Positions 22,901-37,900 of a stretch of DNA of 64,000 nt are shown here, one piece after another. The position numbers and the translations under genes were made by a program. Source of the stretch: Branchiostoma floridae (Eukaryota; Chordata; Leptocardii; Amphioxiformes; Branchiostomatidae); contig NC_049983.1 in the NCBI RefSeq assembly GCF_000003815.2, positions 17,578,746 to 17,642,745 of the forward strand. The letters are read 5' to 3'. The notes beneath the pieces were generated by a model. It did not search any database and was not told where the DNA came from. It saw nothing but the letters and a program-made list of their open reading frames with translations. Position 1 is the stretch's first letter. Each line of letters begins with the position of its first letter.

Positions 22901-25900
22901 GTAGGTTACCTCATTTTACTGTGATCTTGTTGCTTGCGATTATTATGATGTATATAANNNNNNNNNNNNNNNNNNNNNNNNNNNNNNNNNNNNNNNNNNN
23001 NNNNNNNNNNNNNNNNNNNNNNNNNNNNNNNNNNNNNNNNNNNNNNNNNNNNNNNNNCCCGAAACTGTGCTTCTGACTGATGACTTTCCATCCGGTAATT
23101 TCAAGCACATGAGACGTATTTGGAAAACAAGAAGCTTTGTTTGTGTGTAAGCCACTAGCCATACTAATGTGCCACCATCATGATTCATACATACTCTGTG
23201 TCTGACTCATTGAATGACCAAGAGAAGAGGTTACTGTGCTATCATCTATAGAGGTTGGGTCATGGGGTGAACATGTTGTTCTAGTGTTAATCATCTGACC
23301 ACTTCCTTGGTGTGTTTACATGTATGCTTGAGAGTCCTGATTCAGGGATAGTGGTCAACATTGCTTAGAACAACTTTTAACTTATTTTTTGTCCAAAAGA
23401 TATTCATTAAATAATTTAATTCACATAAACATCTAGAAGACATGTTCAGATTTATAAGTGTAATCTGTTTACTTTTGCGGTGATTTTATTTTGCGGGAGG
23501 AGGAAAAAGGAGGTTGTTCTGGTGATTTAGATTTGCAGTTATAAAATTTTGCAGTGCTATGGATTCGTGGCAGATAGGTTACTGTGAAAAATAAAGTCAC
23601 AGTGAAAGTTTCAAGATTTGCAGTATTTGTAGTACAATAGTACAGGTACTTGTCTTTGTCGACAACTCAAACTCTTTATCACACCAAATATTTAGAATAA
23701 GGTACATTTGTACATGTATTTGCATGAAACAAAAGATGTGCAGATCTATAAGTAGAGACTCTGTATCATACAGGCCATTGTTTCTTTCATGGGCTATCTA
23801 ATAATTTGATTATTGCTGTCGACCAATCAGATACGTCGCAGCTGCCATGTCTGATATCATGACAGATTAAATGGCTAATTTCCTTTGCTAAGGGCAGTAA
23901 GGCATGTCTGATTCCACTATTTTTCATTGACTTTTCTTGAAGTTGAACCAAAGATTTTAACCTCCTTGGTTGAACTAAAGTGTTGTGTGTGGATGTTTGT
24001 AAGCCTCTACCAGGTTCCACAGGTCACTGGAAAAATAGTAGAAATTGACCAAATAAGACAGAAAACATGCCAGAGGTCACAAATTGTACTCCTCTGCCGT
24101 CTAACTCCTCTGGTGTGTTTCTGTCGTATTTGACAAATTTCTGCTATTTTTCCAGGGACCTGTGGAGCCTGGTAAAGGCTAGATGTTTGTCTGAGTTTTT
24201 ATAGAATAAATCATGACTCATACAACTTAAAAGTAACATTAGTTAGGAAATTCTAAATCATATATTAGTTTTATAAAATCAATTTAATTTAATTAAATAA
24301 ATAAAAATAAATACATTAATTTTCAATTTTGTTTTTGTTTGTCTCCAGGGTAACTTGGAGCAGCCAGATCTGGAGTTTGAGTATGATGATGCCGACAGAC
24401 ACCAGGTGGAGATAGCAGGTCAGTTGTTTGTTTGTTTACATGTTTATCACATGTACGAACCCGCGGAAAGGGCGGTGTAAACAGGTATGACAGAAACGTC
24501 ACTCTCACATACAGAGGTAGCATTTTTGTGGTGCTACTGACTTATGCTGGCTCTCAAGCACATGACACTTGCAGCTTGATTCTATGCTACATATCTGATC
24601 TCTTATGCCTATACCAAACTTGTTGTATTTTCTTGGGTATTTGACCATTTGAAGTGGCAATTTAGCATGATGATGAGGTAAAAGATTTTAGTTAAATCCC
24701 TTCCCTAGAAATTTGTTTACAGACATTCTCCTGAGACTCTCTTTTCATGTTGATATTTTTCTATATAATTATAAAAGAACCCAGAAATAGTACTCATGTG
24801 GCCTCAGGAAGGCACATGAAAGTTAGTATCCCATTCCTCAGAAACTTTTTAATTAGAAAAGTCTTCGTTTTGGTGATTTCCTAATGCTTAACGTATTTGC
24901 AGTAAAGGAAACAACGATTCTTGTGTCATTCAGACTCCAAAGTTGAATTCTCTGGTAACATTTGTTTTTAAAATATTCAATGACATTTTAACATTGATGT
25001 TGACATTGTCAATGACTTATGAGTATATCAAGGATGATTTATCTGAAACTGTCATTTGAATTCATTGTGTAAGAAAGGTATGACAACACAGAAATTCCCT
25101 TTAAGGTAGACTTTACATGTTTATAAGCCCGTTTCCCCCTTCCTGTTTGTTTTCCTTTGTTTGCTCTGATGCACAGTACTGCAGACATAGCTGCTGCTCA
25201 TGACCTTTGACCTCCCAGGATTCCCCCAGCCATTTGTAATTGTCTGTCTTGGCCCAACAGAATTTGTTTGAACCTTGAACCCAAACATATTTGCACATAT
25301 GGCTTCTGCCGGGTGTTCCGTCTCCCGAGCAAGATGTCCTTATTTGCCGATCAAGCAAGGAGATACTGATACACTGGAGAACGGGGTTTACAAAATACAG
25401 GTGTTGTTGACTGTTCACCTAGATTGTACATGACGATAACCTTGGTTTTATCAGATTCAAGTCAGTTGCCCCGCCATATTTCAAAGCGAAAATTGACAGG
25501 GAAGCAAGCAACTTGCACCCCCTTACCACAAGAGGCAGGGACTCCGGAGCGACCAATGGGCTACAAATCTGATACATCACTTGACAAATTTCATAGCCTG
25601 GGTACCATTCTATTTCAACCAAGCTTCTTGCATTCACCCAGGCTAAAGATTTCATCCATAAAGAACAAATTTCTTTCTACATTTACATTTGTCTTGTTAT
25701 CTTTTAAATCATACTTTTACAGTTTTACATAGTTCATCATATGCCAATTATTTTTGTCGCTCAATGCATGGTCACCCAGCAATCACTGTCTAATAGAAAT
25801 GTGGCCTTACTGTGCCTTCAAAATTCCTAGCAGAAATCTCTACTGCTGTATAATCAGTATAATATCACTAAAATTCCATCCCTAAAATTGAATTAATGTC

Positions 25901-28900
25901 CAAAGTTGTCAACATTAGATAAACTGTGTCATTTAAGTAATTCAAATTATGTAAATCAAAGGAGAACCAGAATTTTCTACCGAGTGATACAAAAAAAACG
26001 CTGTCGTGTGTAGTGCCCTCTCTATATCTTTCTATGAATAATAGATTTACACAAAACCATTTGTCAAAGATTCCAGGCTGACTCCTCCAGAAAAGACACA
26101 TCTCTTGATGGTTGTAAGTGCATGCTTTTAGAGTTCTAGGCCGCTCAAATACAACTGAATGGTTTCAGCCACAGAGTGTCCATGTGTTATTGAACTCTTT
26201 TATCTGTTTTGACTGAGGCAATGTCGGAAACTGCACTTGAAATAAAACAGCTGTTGAAAATGCGGTGGTATGGAAAAGATATGGTACATAATTTTGTGAT
26301 GCTGTGTCTGGGACTGTTTGAATTTATTTCTATCATAATTTAGATGAATAAAGCGTGTAGGACATTTAATGAAGTACATGTACCAAAAAATGGAAGGCCA
26401 CACCAATATAATATTTTGGTTCTAGGATTTAAGAAAGACACACGTGTCTAGAAACATTATGAAAATAAAGCCTGAAGACCAGGTTTACGCCTTGGTTAGT
26501 TGGTCTACTAGTACTTGGTTTTTACAGAGTGAGTCCAATATTTAGGTTTTATGCTGTCTGCTTCATATATTTTTACCTCAACATATCCAAGACCCCCCCC
26601 CCCCAAATGGTGTGGCCTAATTAGCCCTTTTCTGAAAGTGATAGACGCCAAAATTTGAAAATCAAAACTTGGTGTAGAAGCAAACTTATCATTGAAATTA
26701 ACGCACACCGGAAATGTTTCCATAGATTGTACACATAGCAATGTAATGAAGAAGGAATATCATAAATTAAAGTTTTGGCATACATTTCTGTGAAATCATC
26801 CTATTTGTTGAGATTTGCAAAACCTGAAACACTAGTAACTTTTTCCCTGAATCTCTACAAAAGCTTGAATGATTTATCCTTCAAATAAGTCAAGCTAAGG
26901 TTGCAGCATATGCCCCCTTGCTTAGCTCCGATGGCAGATGGTTTACGACACCCAAACAATGCAGGAAAACAGTGTGTCGAATTGAACAAGCCGGAACCAA
27001 TGTAATACTGAACAGAGCCTTCCTATCCCACCCACACACAGGAAAAATATTCCTCGGGGGATAATATTTCTCCCAGGTATACCAAGGGACAAGGGTTTTT
27101 CACTCACAGTCATTAGTTCTTGCTGACTTTGTCAGTTTATTGATAACTCTGAACATGGAGGCAAATTTATGACTGTCAAGGGTGCACTGATTATGCAAGG
27201 AAATGCCAAACAAACAAATAAACAAGCAAAAAGCAAAAAGCAAAGTCAAGTATGTTAATGTGTCTAATCAATTATAAAGACATAAAAGACTCATCGTGTT
27301 TCCGTGATAGGGTGGTTCTTCTTTCTTCTTTTTCTTGTCATTGTCATAAGGCTTCAGTGGAAAGAACCATGGGGTAGATTGACGAAACGCTACGGGAAAC
27401 ATAGTCTGCATTTTCGTGGAAATGTTGCATTTCTAGTTTACACATTGTTCACTGTATCTTTGTCAAGTTGAGAACCTGTCAGTGTAAACTCTGAAGGGGT
27501 GTAAGGGGCAGTGTGCTCTGGAATAAACTTCCACTCTTCATAAAGGTGGTAGAATATTGATACAAAAGATAATTGGAGTAGGAAACATACCGCTTAAGTA
27601 TGTTTTTTCTTAACTTCTTTCTTAGTACAATATGAATTGCTATTTATTGAAGTTATGCCACATATGTTAGCTGAAAACTTTCTACCATAATCACAAGGCC
27701 ACAAGTCTTTAAATTGGTTAGTAAAAGTTTTATGCAATCACACACAGACAAACATATCCAAGCTACCATAATTCTCCCTGAGTGACTTTTAAGTGAACAA
27801 TATAGCAGATTTTGAATCTCTCTCTATCCTGTATTTGTACTTGATTCATCTATGTAAAAAAAACATCAGACATTCCCAATTCACCTTCACCTTTTTCCTC
27901 TGAGGGCACCTCTTTAGGAAACTGTATAATGTTACAAAAGATCATCGTTATGTAATAAAATCAAAGGAGTAACCTTGGCTTTGTGTTTGCTTTTTCCAGA
28001 GCTCTACAGTTACACAGAAGAACCAGAGTTTACACAGAACCGAAAATATTTTGAAGAGGATTACCAGCAAAGAGGTTTGAGTTTGAGTTTATTTTGATCC
28101 ACAATTAGCCTCATCAGAGGCTATTCTTCCTGTGGTCACATACATATTACTAAGTATATCGGTTCTCCTTGATGTTGCTACTGTCTTTTGATAACCATTT
28201 TTGTGACTATCGGAGCATGAAATGATTTTAGGAGGTAATAGAGGTCTTATACAAGTATCAAAGAGTTGGTACACTTGCTTGAAATTTTTGGAGATCCTAA
28301 GTTTTACTGAAAAATTATGTAAGCTTGAATTGTAATGGAAATGTACTTGTTTGGAATAGTTCAACCAAAGCTACAAAAAGTATCAAATCCGTCGTAATAG
28401 GAAAAAAATTCAATGTCACTCTTGACTGGAAAGAAGAAGTAGATTTATTTCGTGCCCCTGTTGACCCCAGCTAACCATAAATTCCCTAACAAAGCATGCA
28501 GTTTTTGTTCATTTTTCATATTTCGCAGTTGACTGGCTGTTCCACTTGCAAATTGGGTTCCTGCTTGAATGGGGGATGTAACTATATCTTTACGTTTGAT
28601 ATTTTTTGTTGCCAAAAGGCTAAGTGTCTGTAGTCACCCCAAAAGTTGCAGATTCATTCCAAAAGTATAGTGTAATAGAGAATTTTCAGTGCACGAAAAG
28701 CCCTTTTATACTTGAAAATTAGTAGGTTTTATCCATTTTGTAAGCTTGTCTGTAGCCAGTCCAACTTTTGGGGTACAAATGTGATGAAAAAAGTATGATA
28801 TATTACAACATTTATTAAAGAGCACATGAAGAACAGTGAAACAATTCAAAATAAAAAGTCAAAAATAACAAAATGACAATTCTTAAATTCTAAATCGGTT

Positions 28901-31900
28901 TGCCCCATGGTTTTGGGATCTCTCTGACATTTCTACCATTCAAATTTTCAGTCACAGAAAACGTTGGCAGACAGTAACATTACTTAGTGACAAGATGCAA
29001 AGCAAAAATCCGTCCCCATTTCTGCACAGCTCCCAGTGGGAATGGGACATTGGCCCCCAAGCTACAGCGGAGCATGAAGTAATTAATTCTTGTATTGAAT
29101 TTTATGGCTGTTTTTAATCCCTTCACACCTCACTGCAGTATTGATATAATGATATATTCTCCCCATAATCTATTTCTACGAAATTGAATAATCAAAATGA
29201 AGCTAGTGAGGGCCCCCCTAAACTCCGTATAGTATTGATTTTTTTTCTCCCCTCCATTCAAATGAACATGATAATATCATTTTAATACATGACACTTGAT
29301 GAATAGAGTTATGTGATCCGTTCTGCATTATTCATGAGTTTGCAGGACCTCTGGGACGCCTGTCTGGCAAGAACATAACTGGATAGAAATTTATAATTAT
29401 ATACCTATAACAATGTAAGCTGTAAGCTATGCATATACTTATGCATGGTAATGCATACCTAACAGAGTGGAAGAATTGCTAAATTGGCAAAAAAAAGTTT
29501 CCTCTTAATGCAAATGTAATAGTATATAAATAAATAGTATATAATTTTTGGTATTGTATTTCTTTTTTATTGTAAATTTGCTTACTAAAAATTCTATTTT
29601 CAGTGTTACATTTAATACAGTATACAAGCAATGATTATGCCTTTATGGGGTTAAAATTTGTACTGTAGCTATACATGTAGAAAATGTGTTGCTGTGTATG
29701 GTGTAATTACAAAATGTACTATACGTTATTTTCCTAACTTTTTGGCAGTTTGCATTGTTAAACAAATCATCTGCATCTGCAAATATACCCCCAAATGACC
29801 CCGCGAGGGGCAAAAGTTAGGGCGGGCATAATGACACATTCCAAGGGGGGATGCTATTTTTTACCCCCCCCCCCCCTTCTTGGCCATTATGATATGATTT
29901 TGGTAATGATTTCTCAGATTGTACCTTAGAAGTGTAAGATCTCTGATTTGCCATGTTGTTAATTAAATTATCTCTCTTCCAACTGAGCTGCATTCAGGTG
30001 GAAAATACAGAATCAATTACAAAGATTACAAACTTCAAGCTTATCAAAACCTCCATGGCTGGAAAATACATTGAACTGTAAAATAGCATGAAGCAAAAAT
30101 ATGATTCCCAGAGCATGACTATCATTATACATAGTTTCTACCTTAGATAATTTTCTCTTAGAGATCCATAAACTTGTAGCCATATTTTTTATTAATTGGT
30201 TATTTCATGCTTCAGTCCCAGAAAAATGGACAGTTATAGACTCCGGCCTACAAAAGATGCACATTCTCCGCCTTCTGAACGGTACGGAGGACACGAGACG
30301 CGAGCGGCGAATACGGTCCATGCGGTCGCTCCTGTATCTGGCGCAGGGTAAGTCCTTACGGATCCGTGTGCGTGTGTTCTGGACTCTACTGGGATTGGGG
30401 CGGCTCTGTACGAGGATTTACAGGCAACTAGCCTGGAGCCGCTGTGTCTTTAAGTTAAACTGGAGAATTCCTTACAAATAACTGACATTAAATGGTTACA
30501 GTGTCTTCAAAAGAAGGTAAACACTATTTTTGTAGTGAATTTTGTGATGTTGGTGACTTTGCATGTGAGAACTGAACAAAAATGGTTCCAAAACTGATTC
30601 TTATTGAAAGTTATTCTGGAAATTTCCTTCTTTCTTTAAATAAATTCAATTAGAAATTCAGAAAACAATCCATAAAAAGTTGAATTTACGAACTGAGACC
30701 TAACAGGAAGGCTTATATTTCTGGGTGGGCGAAAGCTCACTGTGGACAACGTCAGGGAGTATGTAGTATATGTACTCAAGTGTTTATATTTGTACCCCTC
30801 AAACGAAAGTTGATGCTGTTAACAGCTGCACTTGGGACACCCCGGTGTGTGATACATTATACAGGTGGAAACTTCAAGTCTCAAAAAATGAAAGGAAACA
30901 CTTGAACCAAATCGGACCTCTTACAGTAAGTCCAAAAATCGGGGTTTGGGGGTTTGAAAAAAACTGTTATAATTAATAAAGCACATGGTCTCTTATATTT
31001 TATGCTAAAGTTTCATAAAACCCTATATTGTATGTTCATTTTTTGGACATGTAATTAATAAAGTTAGAGTTGTTGTAATTGTCAAACTCTAGATACTGTA
31101 AATTTCTTCATTTTCACCATTTATTTTTTATATCTTGGTTGTTGCAGTGACATTTCACTGCAAACTCGTTTTCAGTCTTCAATTGCATTACTACTAAAAG
31201 TAAAAAATGGAAATTCAAAAATATATACTCTTGATTTTTAGAGTGCAGTGAAATTAAGTGAATTTACTGTACTTGGAGCTTCAAATGGCAACAACATTAG
31301 AGACCAAAAAGTCTCTCTTTTCTGATTGTCTATTCCTTTTTTTACGTTTTTTGTCACTTTGGCATCAGAAATGGTCACTAGATTTGCAGAAAGCTAAAAC
31401 AACTGACTGTTACACAGAGAAAACTGAGGGTTTTATATCGGTTGATAACCTTGATGCCCTGTCGTGTGCCAGCCAATTTGTTTCTTCTTAGCCCCTCCAG
31501 ATGTCAGAGTGGCTTGCATTAGCTTTGTAGCCAACATGCATATTATAGATGTGGGGTGTATTACACAGGATTTGATACAGAGAAGGAAGATTTGCAGTAT
31601 CATGTTATGTTATTGTTATGATAGAAGAATTCTTTGTACAATTTTATTTGACAGCAATAGTATAACCAATGTAAGTTTGTAAAGTTTGAAAACATTTTGT
31701 ACGGGACATTGCATCTTCCATTATTTCTCGTAAAGTTTTAGACAAAATGAAATAACAAGCTGTAATGGATTCACTGTAAGGTTTCTATTTTTAAGTGCAC
31801 GTCTTTATTCATTGCAAATATCCAGAGTATAGAATAGAAAATCCAAATATGCAAAAAAAATGGATGTACGAATTTTCGATGAACACATTTGGTAAGTCAG

Positions 31901-34900
31901 AAAAAGTTTGAAAAGCATTGCATTTAATCAATGGAATGACAGCATAATACAGTTGAAATGATACCCAGGTACTATTGCACCAGCCTGGCCTTGGAGACAA
32001 ATGAGGCAATGAAACGGCGTTCCCCTGTTGTTCCAGGTGTGTTTGGAGAGTGCGAGACGGAGGCTGACCAGCTGAAGTGGGCGCGGCACAACGTCTTCTT
32101 GTTGTACGACTGCGGCGTGTTCTCGGCCTGTGTGGAGCTGCTCAGTATGGAGATCGAGTCAGTGCCGTTTCGAAGCCTCCCTCTAATTGTCTCTGATGCT
32201 GCGCTCGCTCTATTTTTGCGTATACATTTCTATTTTTCATTTCCAAAACTGTTTGGAAATGTGACGTTAGCCCTATGTCTAGCCCCATGTTCCCAGACAT
32301 GCAAATGGTAAAGGCGACTCATTCAGTGGAAGCTCATTTCGGCATCTCTCAAAGAATATAGTTTTGCCTTCACAACCCCCCCGATAGAAAGACAAGGTCA
32401 ATGTTTTCATCCATGCAAATGGTGGGCAGATCGACATTGAAATATTGAAATCTTAATTTGATAGATAACTCTTTTTGTTCACAAAAGATCTGTTACTTCT
32501 AGTTTTTTCAAATCCTGCATGGAGCTGTTCAGTATGGAGATCGAGTCAGTGCCATTCTGCATCCTCCCTCTAATTGTCTCTGACGCTGCGCTCTCTTAAT
32601 GCGCCCCGACGTTTTTACGATCGTTATAAACACATCGCGGGGCAAGTCTAGAACGTGCCATGATTCCCCTTAGAGGGAGAGCTATGCATCTCTTTCAATA
32701 AAATTTTGAAAAACCCTGCAAGATTGTTGCAGGCAAGCAAAGCTGTAAGAAGGAGGCCGTGATTAAACATTTATTTTCAAATGCCACAAAGTTCGGTGAC
32801 CGTTTGAAAAGAAACATATGGACAATGTGTTGCATAACGCACTGTAAAACATTTCCTAGGAGTGTACACAAATCTTTCCTCAGGGCATATTCGTGATTTC
32901 GCTTTCCCGCTCAGGAAGATTTTTCTCTGAATCAAAGTTTTATACTTTGTGGTCTTCCATAATCCTTAATGGAAATCAAGTATTTACAAAGGTTTCAAGA
33001 TTCTGAGACCAAAGATTCTGGAGTAGTTGGCATTTCATTTCGAGGTATCAGACTGGATCAAGGAATAACCCTGTGAAATGTTTTGCATCATTGCAATCCT
33101 TTGTCAGGAACACGAAGGCTTATTACTTCTAGTACTAGATTTATATACTTTTACGTCACTGGCTTTAGTTTGTGCTAACACATGAAACCAGATCAGTTGT
33201 TTTAGGTTACCAGTTCTTTTTGGTTTCAGAATAAACATACCAGCGACACCACCTTCGGATTTCGAAGGATGTTTTCTTCCTTCTGTGTAAAAGAATCCCG
33301 GTGACCTTTGCGAGGTGTCAAATTTCCAATTAGTTTGTCCGTGATCAAAACCTGGGGGCTTTGTTGCCCTTGGCAATGATCTGTCTTGTGCCTCTCGAGG
33401 TGATAGCCTTAAGAAAAGACTCCGGGGCTTAGAGCAGGCTTGAGACCACATGTGCAACCACAAACACCCCGCCGCCGGAGTACTTGCCTAAACTTCAACT
33501 TTCCTTTGTTCTAGGAACGGCAACGCACAAGCCAGCGCACTAAGGAAGCCTGCGGTCTCGTTGGCTGACAGTACGGACCTCAGGTATCGTTTTTCCCCCG
33601 TCGCCTCCTTTGTTACATGCGCAACAATGCAGGCCTGTGTTAATCCATGCGGCCTGGCAGGTATTGCACACATGTAACAATATATCTAGTTACTAATTAC
33701 AAAGGATGAGGATCACCTTGAGCACGACAACTCCTGTATTGTTTTCCTTTGTTTGACCGTCAACAATGGCCGTCCAGAACACCTATTGGGTCTGCATTCT
33801 TGGGAAATTCCTTTGTTTTTTCGTACTTGTAAGGTGTGAAGTTGTGCGGTTTGTCATGTAATTGATACTCCAGGGATTGTTTTGAAGATGAGGTCATCTG
33901 GTGTTGGTCACTTTTTGCATCTTAATTTATTTGTTCAATGGACATTCAACTTTTATCTAGTTGCCAGAGCTACTCTTAGGGATATCATTGTTTCTAGACA
34001 AGGAAAGGCTAGATGTAATACTTCCATTGTGGATTATGATACCAGTTTTAAAGGCTGACTTCAAAGGCAGACTTCTACCTCTGTTTTCTCTCCCAGATAT
34101 TAAATCCACATAATAAAAGTGTCTCTGAACCCAATCCACCAAAAACACAGCCTTACAAACTTCTAGTTACCAGAGTGTTACTCTTAGGGCTGTCTATGTT
34201 TCTAACTATAGGCAAGAAAAGATGTAATACTTCTAAGTGAAACATGGAATAAGATACTTGTTTTAAGGCAGACTTCGAAGCTTGAATCAGAGACTGGACT
34301 AAGTGATATAATGATGAATGATATATCACTCGATAAGAGTATGACTATGTACATGTATATATACAAAGTGCTCAAAGGCTGACTTCTCTGTTTTCTCCCC
34401 CAGAGTTGTCCTGAGCATCCTCTACACGATGGTGGAGACCATGAGGATGGGGTGTGACGCAGACACTCAGGAACAACAGCACCTCAGGGACATGTTCCAA
34501 CGAGAACTTGGTCAGTCCACTTCTCAGTTTTATCATGGAAGCTCATCTGTAGCTGTGTTTGTAGTACTAGTAATCATAGTACCAAGATAAACTTTCTTCC
34601 AACACAAAAGTACACACAGATCAAAATTTCAACGACCGTCACCTTCTTCAGGATCAATATTGATGACCAATCACTTCAGAACGTAAACTTGCGAGAGTTA
34701 TGGACATGTGATCTCATTAACACGTGATCTTCCAGATACGTGTCGTCGCAATTGGTCAAACTTTTCTGTTTTATTGCTGTCAACTTACTTTTATGATATC
34801 TAGTATGTGAGTAGGTGTTGGCATGACGACGAATAAGTTCGATTCTTGGCCCCTAGCAATTTTCTATGATAATGCACTAGAACATCAAGTTTTGTATCTT

Positions 34901-37900
34901 GGTGTGCGTATGTGTGTCTGGTATGCAAGTGTATATGCAGTTGTATGTACGTGTATGTATTGAGTGTATGTCCAAACATAAGGAATGCAGCGTTTACATC
35001 TCTGATTGCATCTTTATTGATTAAATGTCACTTGTAAGTGTCAACATTAAAATTGAATAAGACATAATGTACATGTCATGTACTTTCAGATTGGAAATGT
35101 CATATGATATCTTATCTGTACATGTGTATGTTCCTCACAAGAGTACTTTACACCAAATTAATTTTTTTTCTGTCTTTTCCGTGTAATTGAGTGATCAGTT
35201 TTGACTATATATGATAAAGATTATTAACAATATGTCATTGTAACATTATGAGCACCATGTGCAGAGAGGTTGACTGTATCAGCAATGGAGATATAGCACA
35301 AAAAAGTAATAGATATTAGATAATTTGCACACAGTTCACTCGTACAGATAAACTTTGCTTCACACTTTCCCCTAGGACTAGATCTTCTTGCTCTTCCCTT
35401 GAACATGGAGTATGTATCTAGAAGGTATACATAATGCAGATAACAGTGTGGGTCATCCTTGAAAATTTCAACAACTTTTATGGGATGGATGGAAAATTAG
35501 ATTTACTCGTAGCTTTTTCATAGAACAACATGGTGATTCTTATCTAATAACTCTATATTGGATGTATATAGTGGCTACGATATGTTGTTAGTTTGTAAGG
35601 ACAGCAGTAGATCATCAATGACGGTGACGGTCTGCTTAAACTATGGGTGGAATGCACAAACATACAAACGATGTTCTTGTGTTTTGTCTATACATTGGAG
35701 GATGTTTTCCCTGTGATTTTGTTGTGGGATGATAAATTCAGATAGCATTCAGATTGAGGACAAAGCATGACTCTTCTTCATTAGGTAGTTGTGCAAACAG
35801 TGGGTCACCCCTACGTAAGTGTGTTGGGTTCATAGGTTTGACGCTTGAGGCTTAAGCCTGAAGCTTTCTCATACACGGGGCAGCCGGCTTTATGTCATTA
35901 GCCAAGATGACAAATGCTCTTCATTTTAAAGCTCTTTTAAAGTGTAACACTAGAAAGTACAAAATGTCTACTGAAAAGACTAGAAAGTAAGAAAAATGTG
36001 TCTTTTCACGTATTCAAAACTCTATCAAATACATTTTTAAAAACTTTTGAGACTAAAATGCATGTATAAAATACATGTCTTTCACTCGTTGAAACACTCT
36101 TTCAAATACATAACACTTTTTTATAACGGTAAAAGTACCTACAAAATATGTATTTTTCACTTGTTTAAAGTTCAATGCAAAAAGTAGCTACAAAGAGTGT
36201 ATTTTTTCACTTCCGTTCAAAAAGTCCATCACCTACATTTTTAAAAGATGGGCCTTGTGAGTTTGTGACATTATAGCAATGCCTTTTCCAAGTGTCACAT
36301 TGTAGTAATTGATGCACATCAATGGATGAAATTTACTGCGGTCAGGTGGGCAACCTGTTGTATGTTCTCCACATGTAGCACATGCTGGCCTCTCGGTGGG
36401 GGGTGGGGGGCACGTAATAAATGACACCTCAGCGCTCAAGGTTAGGATTAGAGAAAACACACCACAGAGACCCACCGGACCAGGGAATGCAGTAATTTGT
36501 TTACCGTAACAGTCGACGTAATGTAATTATGCGCAGGCCAATCGGTCTTGCTCATCGCGTGTAGGGTGTGTTGTAAGACTAGTGATCAACTTGTCACGGA
36601 TTACTATCCGCACATGGGCAGGTATGCAAATCCTTTGTTAAAACGTGCAAGGTGGTGTCGACTGGTGAGGCTACGGAATCCAATAACCCAGCTGCATAGA
36701 TGGGGGATCAATTGACCAATACCCCATCCATCAATTTCAAGACAAGCAATAAGAAACCGTCCTTGATGGCCGATGTCATTTTCTCCGTGCGCGCACGTTT
36801 TAACTGCGTCACACAGAGCTTTGCGCTCTCCGAGAAGAGGATAGCGGGGCAATTTCGCACACTTGTGCGGCGGAGACATTCTTCTGGACTTTTGCGGGAA
36901 CATCTGGTGGGATCCAGTGACGTCAGGCCTTGCCCCACACCTGGGCAAACAGCCTCACCTTTATACCTGCTGAACAGTAAACAAACAGGGCGAGGTCACG
37001 GGGTGCAGATGTGAGGGAAGGGGCAAGCCTAGTCTCCAAGCAGACCCTACGGTGCCTTAGAGACAGTATCAAAGCTGGCAAAGGAATATAGCCAGTGCCC
37101 GTTTGACTCCCTTTGGCTGGCTATCTCACTTTGGCCAGCTATAATCCTTTGCCAGCTTAGATACTATCTCTAACTAGGCACTGTAGGGTCTGCTTGGAGA
37201 CTAGGCAAACTTCAGCCACACACCGGCACACCTCAACACCCAACACCTCCCACCAATTGCCCATTATAAGGAAAGACCTTACAGTGATCTCTCAACCTCA
37301 AGGTCATTAATCAAATTGTAACAAACTGGTAGACGCAAGGGAAGGGGCAATAAAGGTCCTGGGCAGGGGCGGAGGGGTGAGAGGGCACTCCTACGGACTC
37401 ATTTGCTATCATCCCGAAATGGCACCTTTGAACTGGGCGGCGATAATTGCTCCTGGTACTCCACAACTCTGCCACAGGCGCACACAGAAAATTAAAAACT
37501 ATAGGGGGCCGATTGAAGAGCTCAGATTAGCCTCATTTCTGGCGCGGGAGTTCCGACCCCAGCTGAAGTGAAACGAGGTATAAAGGAGGAATAAAAGACT
37601 ACACACCCACTGGTCAATTTGAAAATAAAAATTAATTGAAAAGTGCTGACATCTTTTAATGGTGAAATATCTAACAAATGAATGTTATGAAAAATGGAGA
37701 TATTACATTCCATAGTAAGGAATTGTGTACGTGACGTGCTATTTTGTTGTTAGATTTAATTCTCTACAACTGGATAGAAAATTACATCCAGATGTTTCGA
37801 GTTGCGTCTGTCACTGTTTATGGTCTAGTATGTATGTATCCAGTTACAAGTTGAGACTTCTGTGTGCAGAGTTTTCATCCTGGCACCTTTGCAATTGTGG

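Larger units (their letters stand above)
19949..24348 (+). other. STRIP intron 1
   Basis: This AT-rich 4.4-kb first intron holds the scaffold gap and one foldback element near its end. Otherwise I see nothing assignable. Confidence 0.85.

Noticed and set aside
22807-23188. Open frames running through the run of N
   Set aside because: They are an effect of unknown bases being read as open; nothing can be said about sequence inside the gap.
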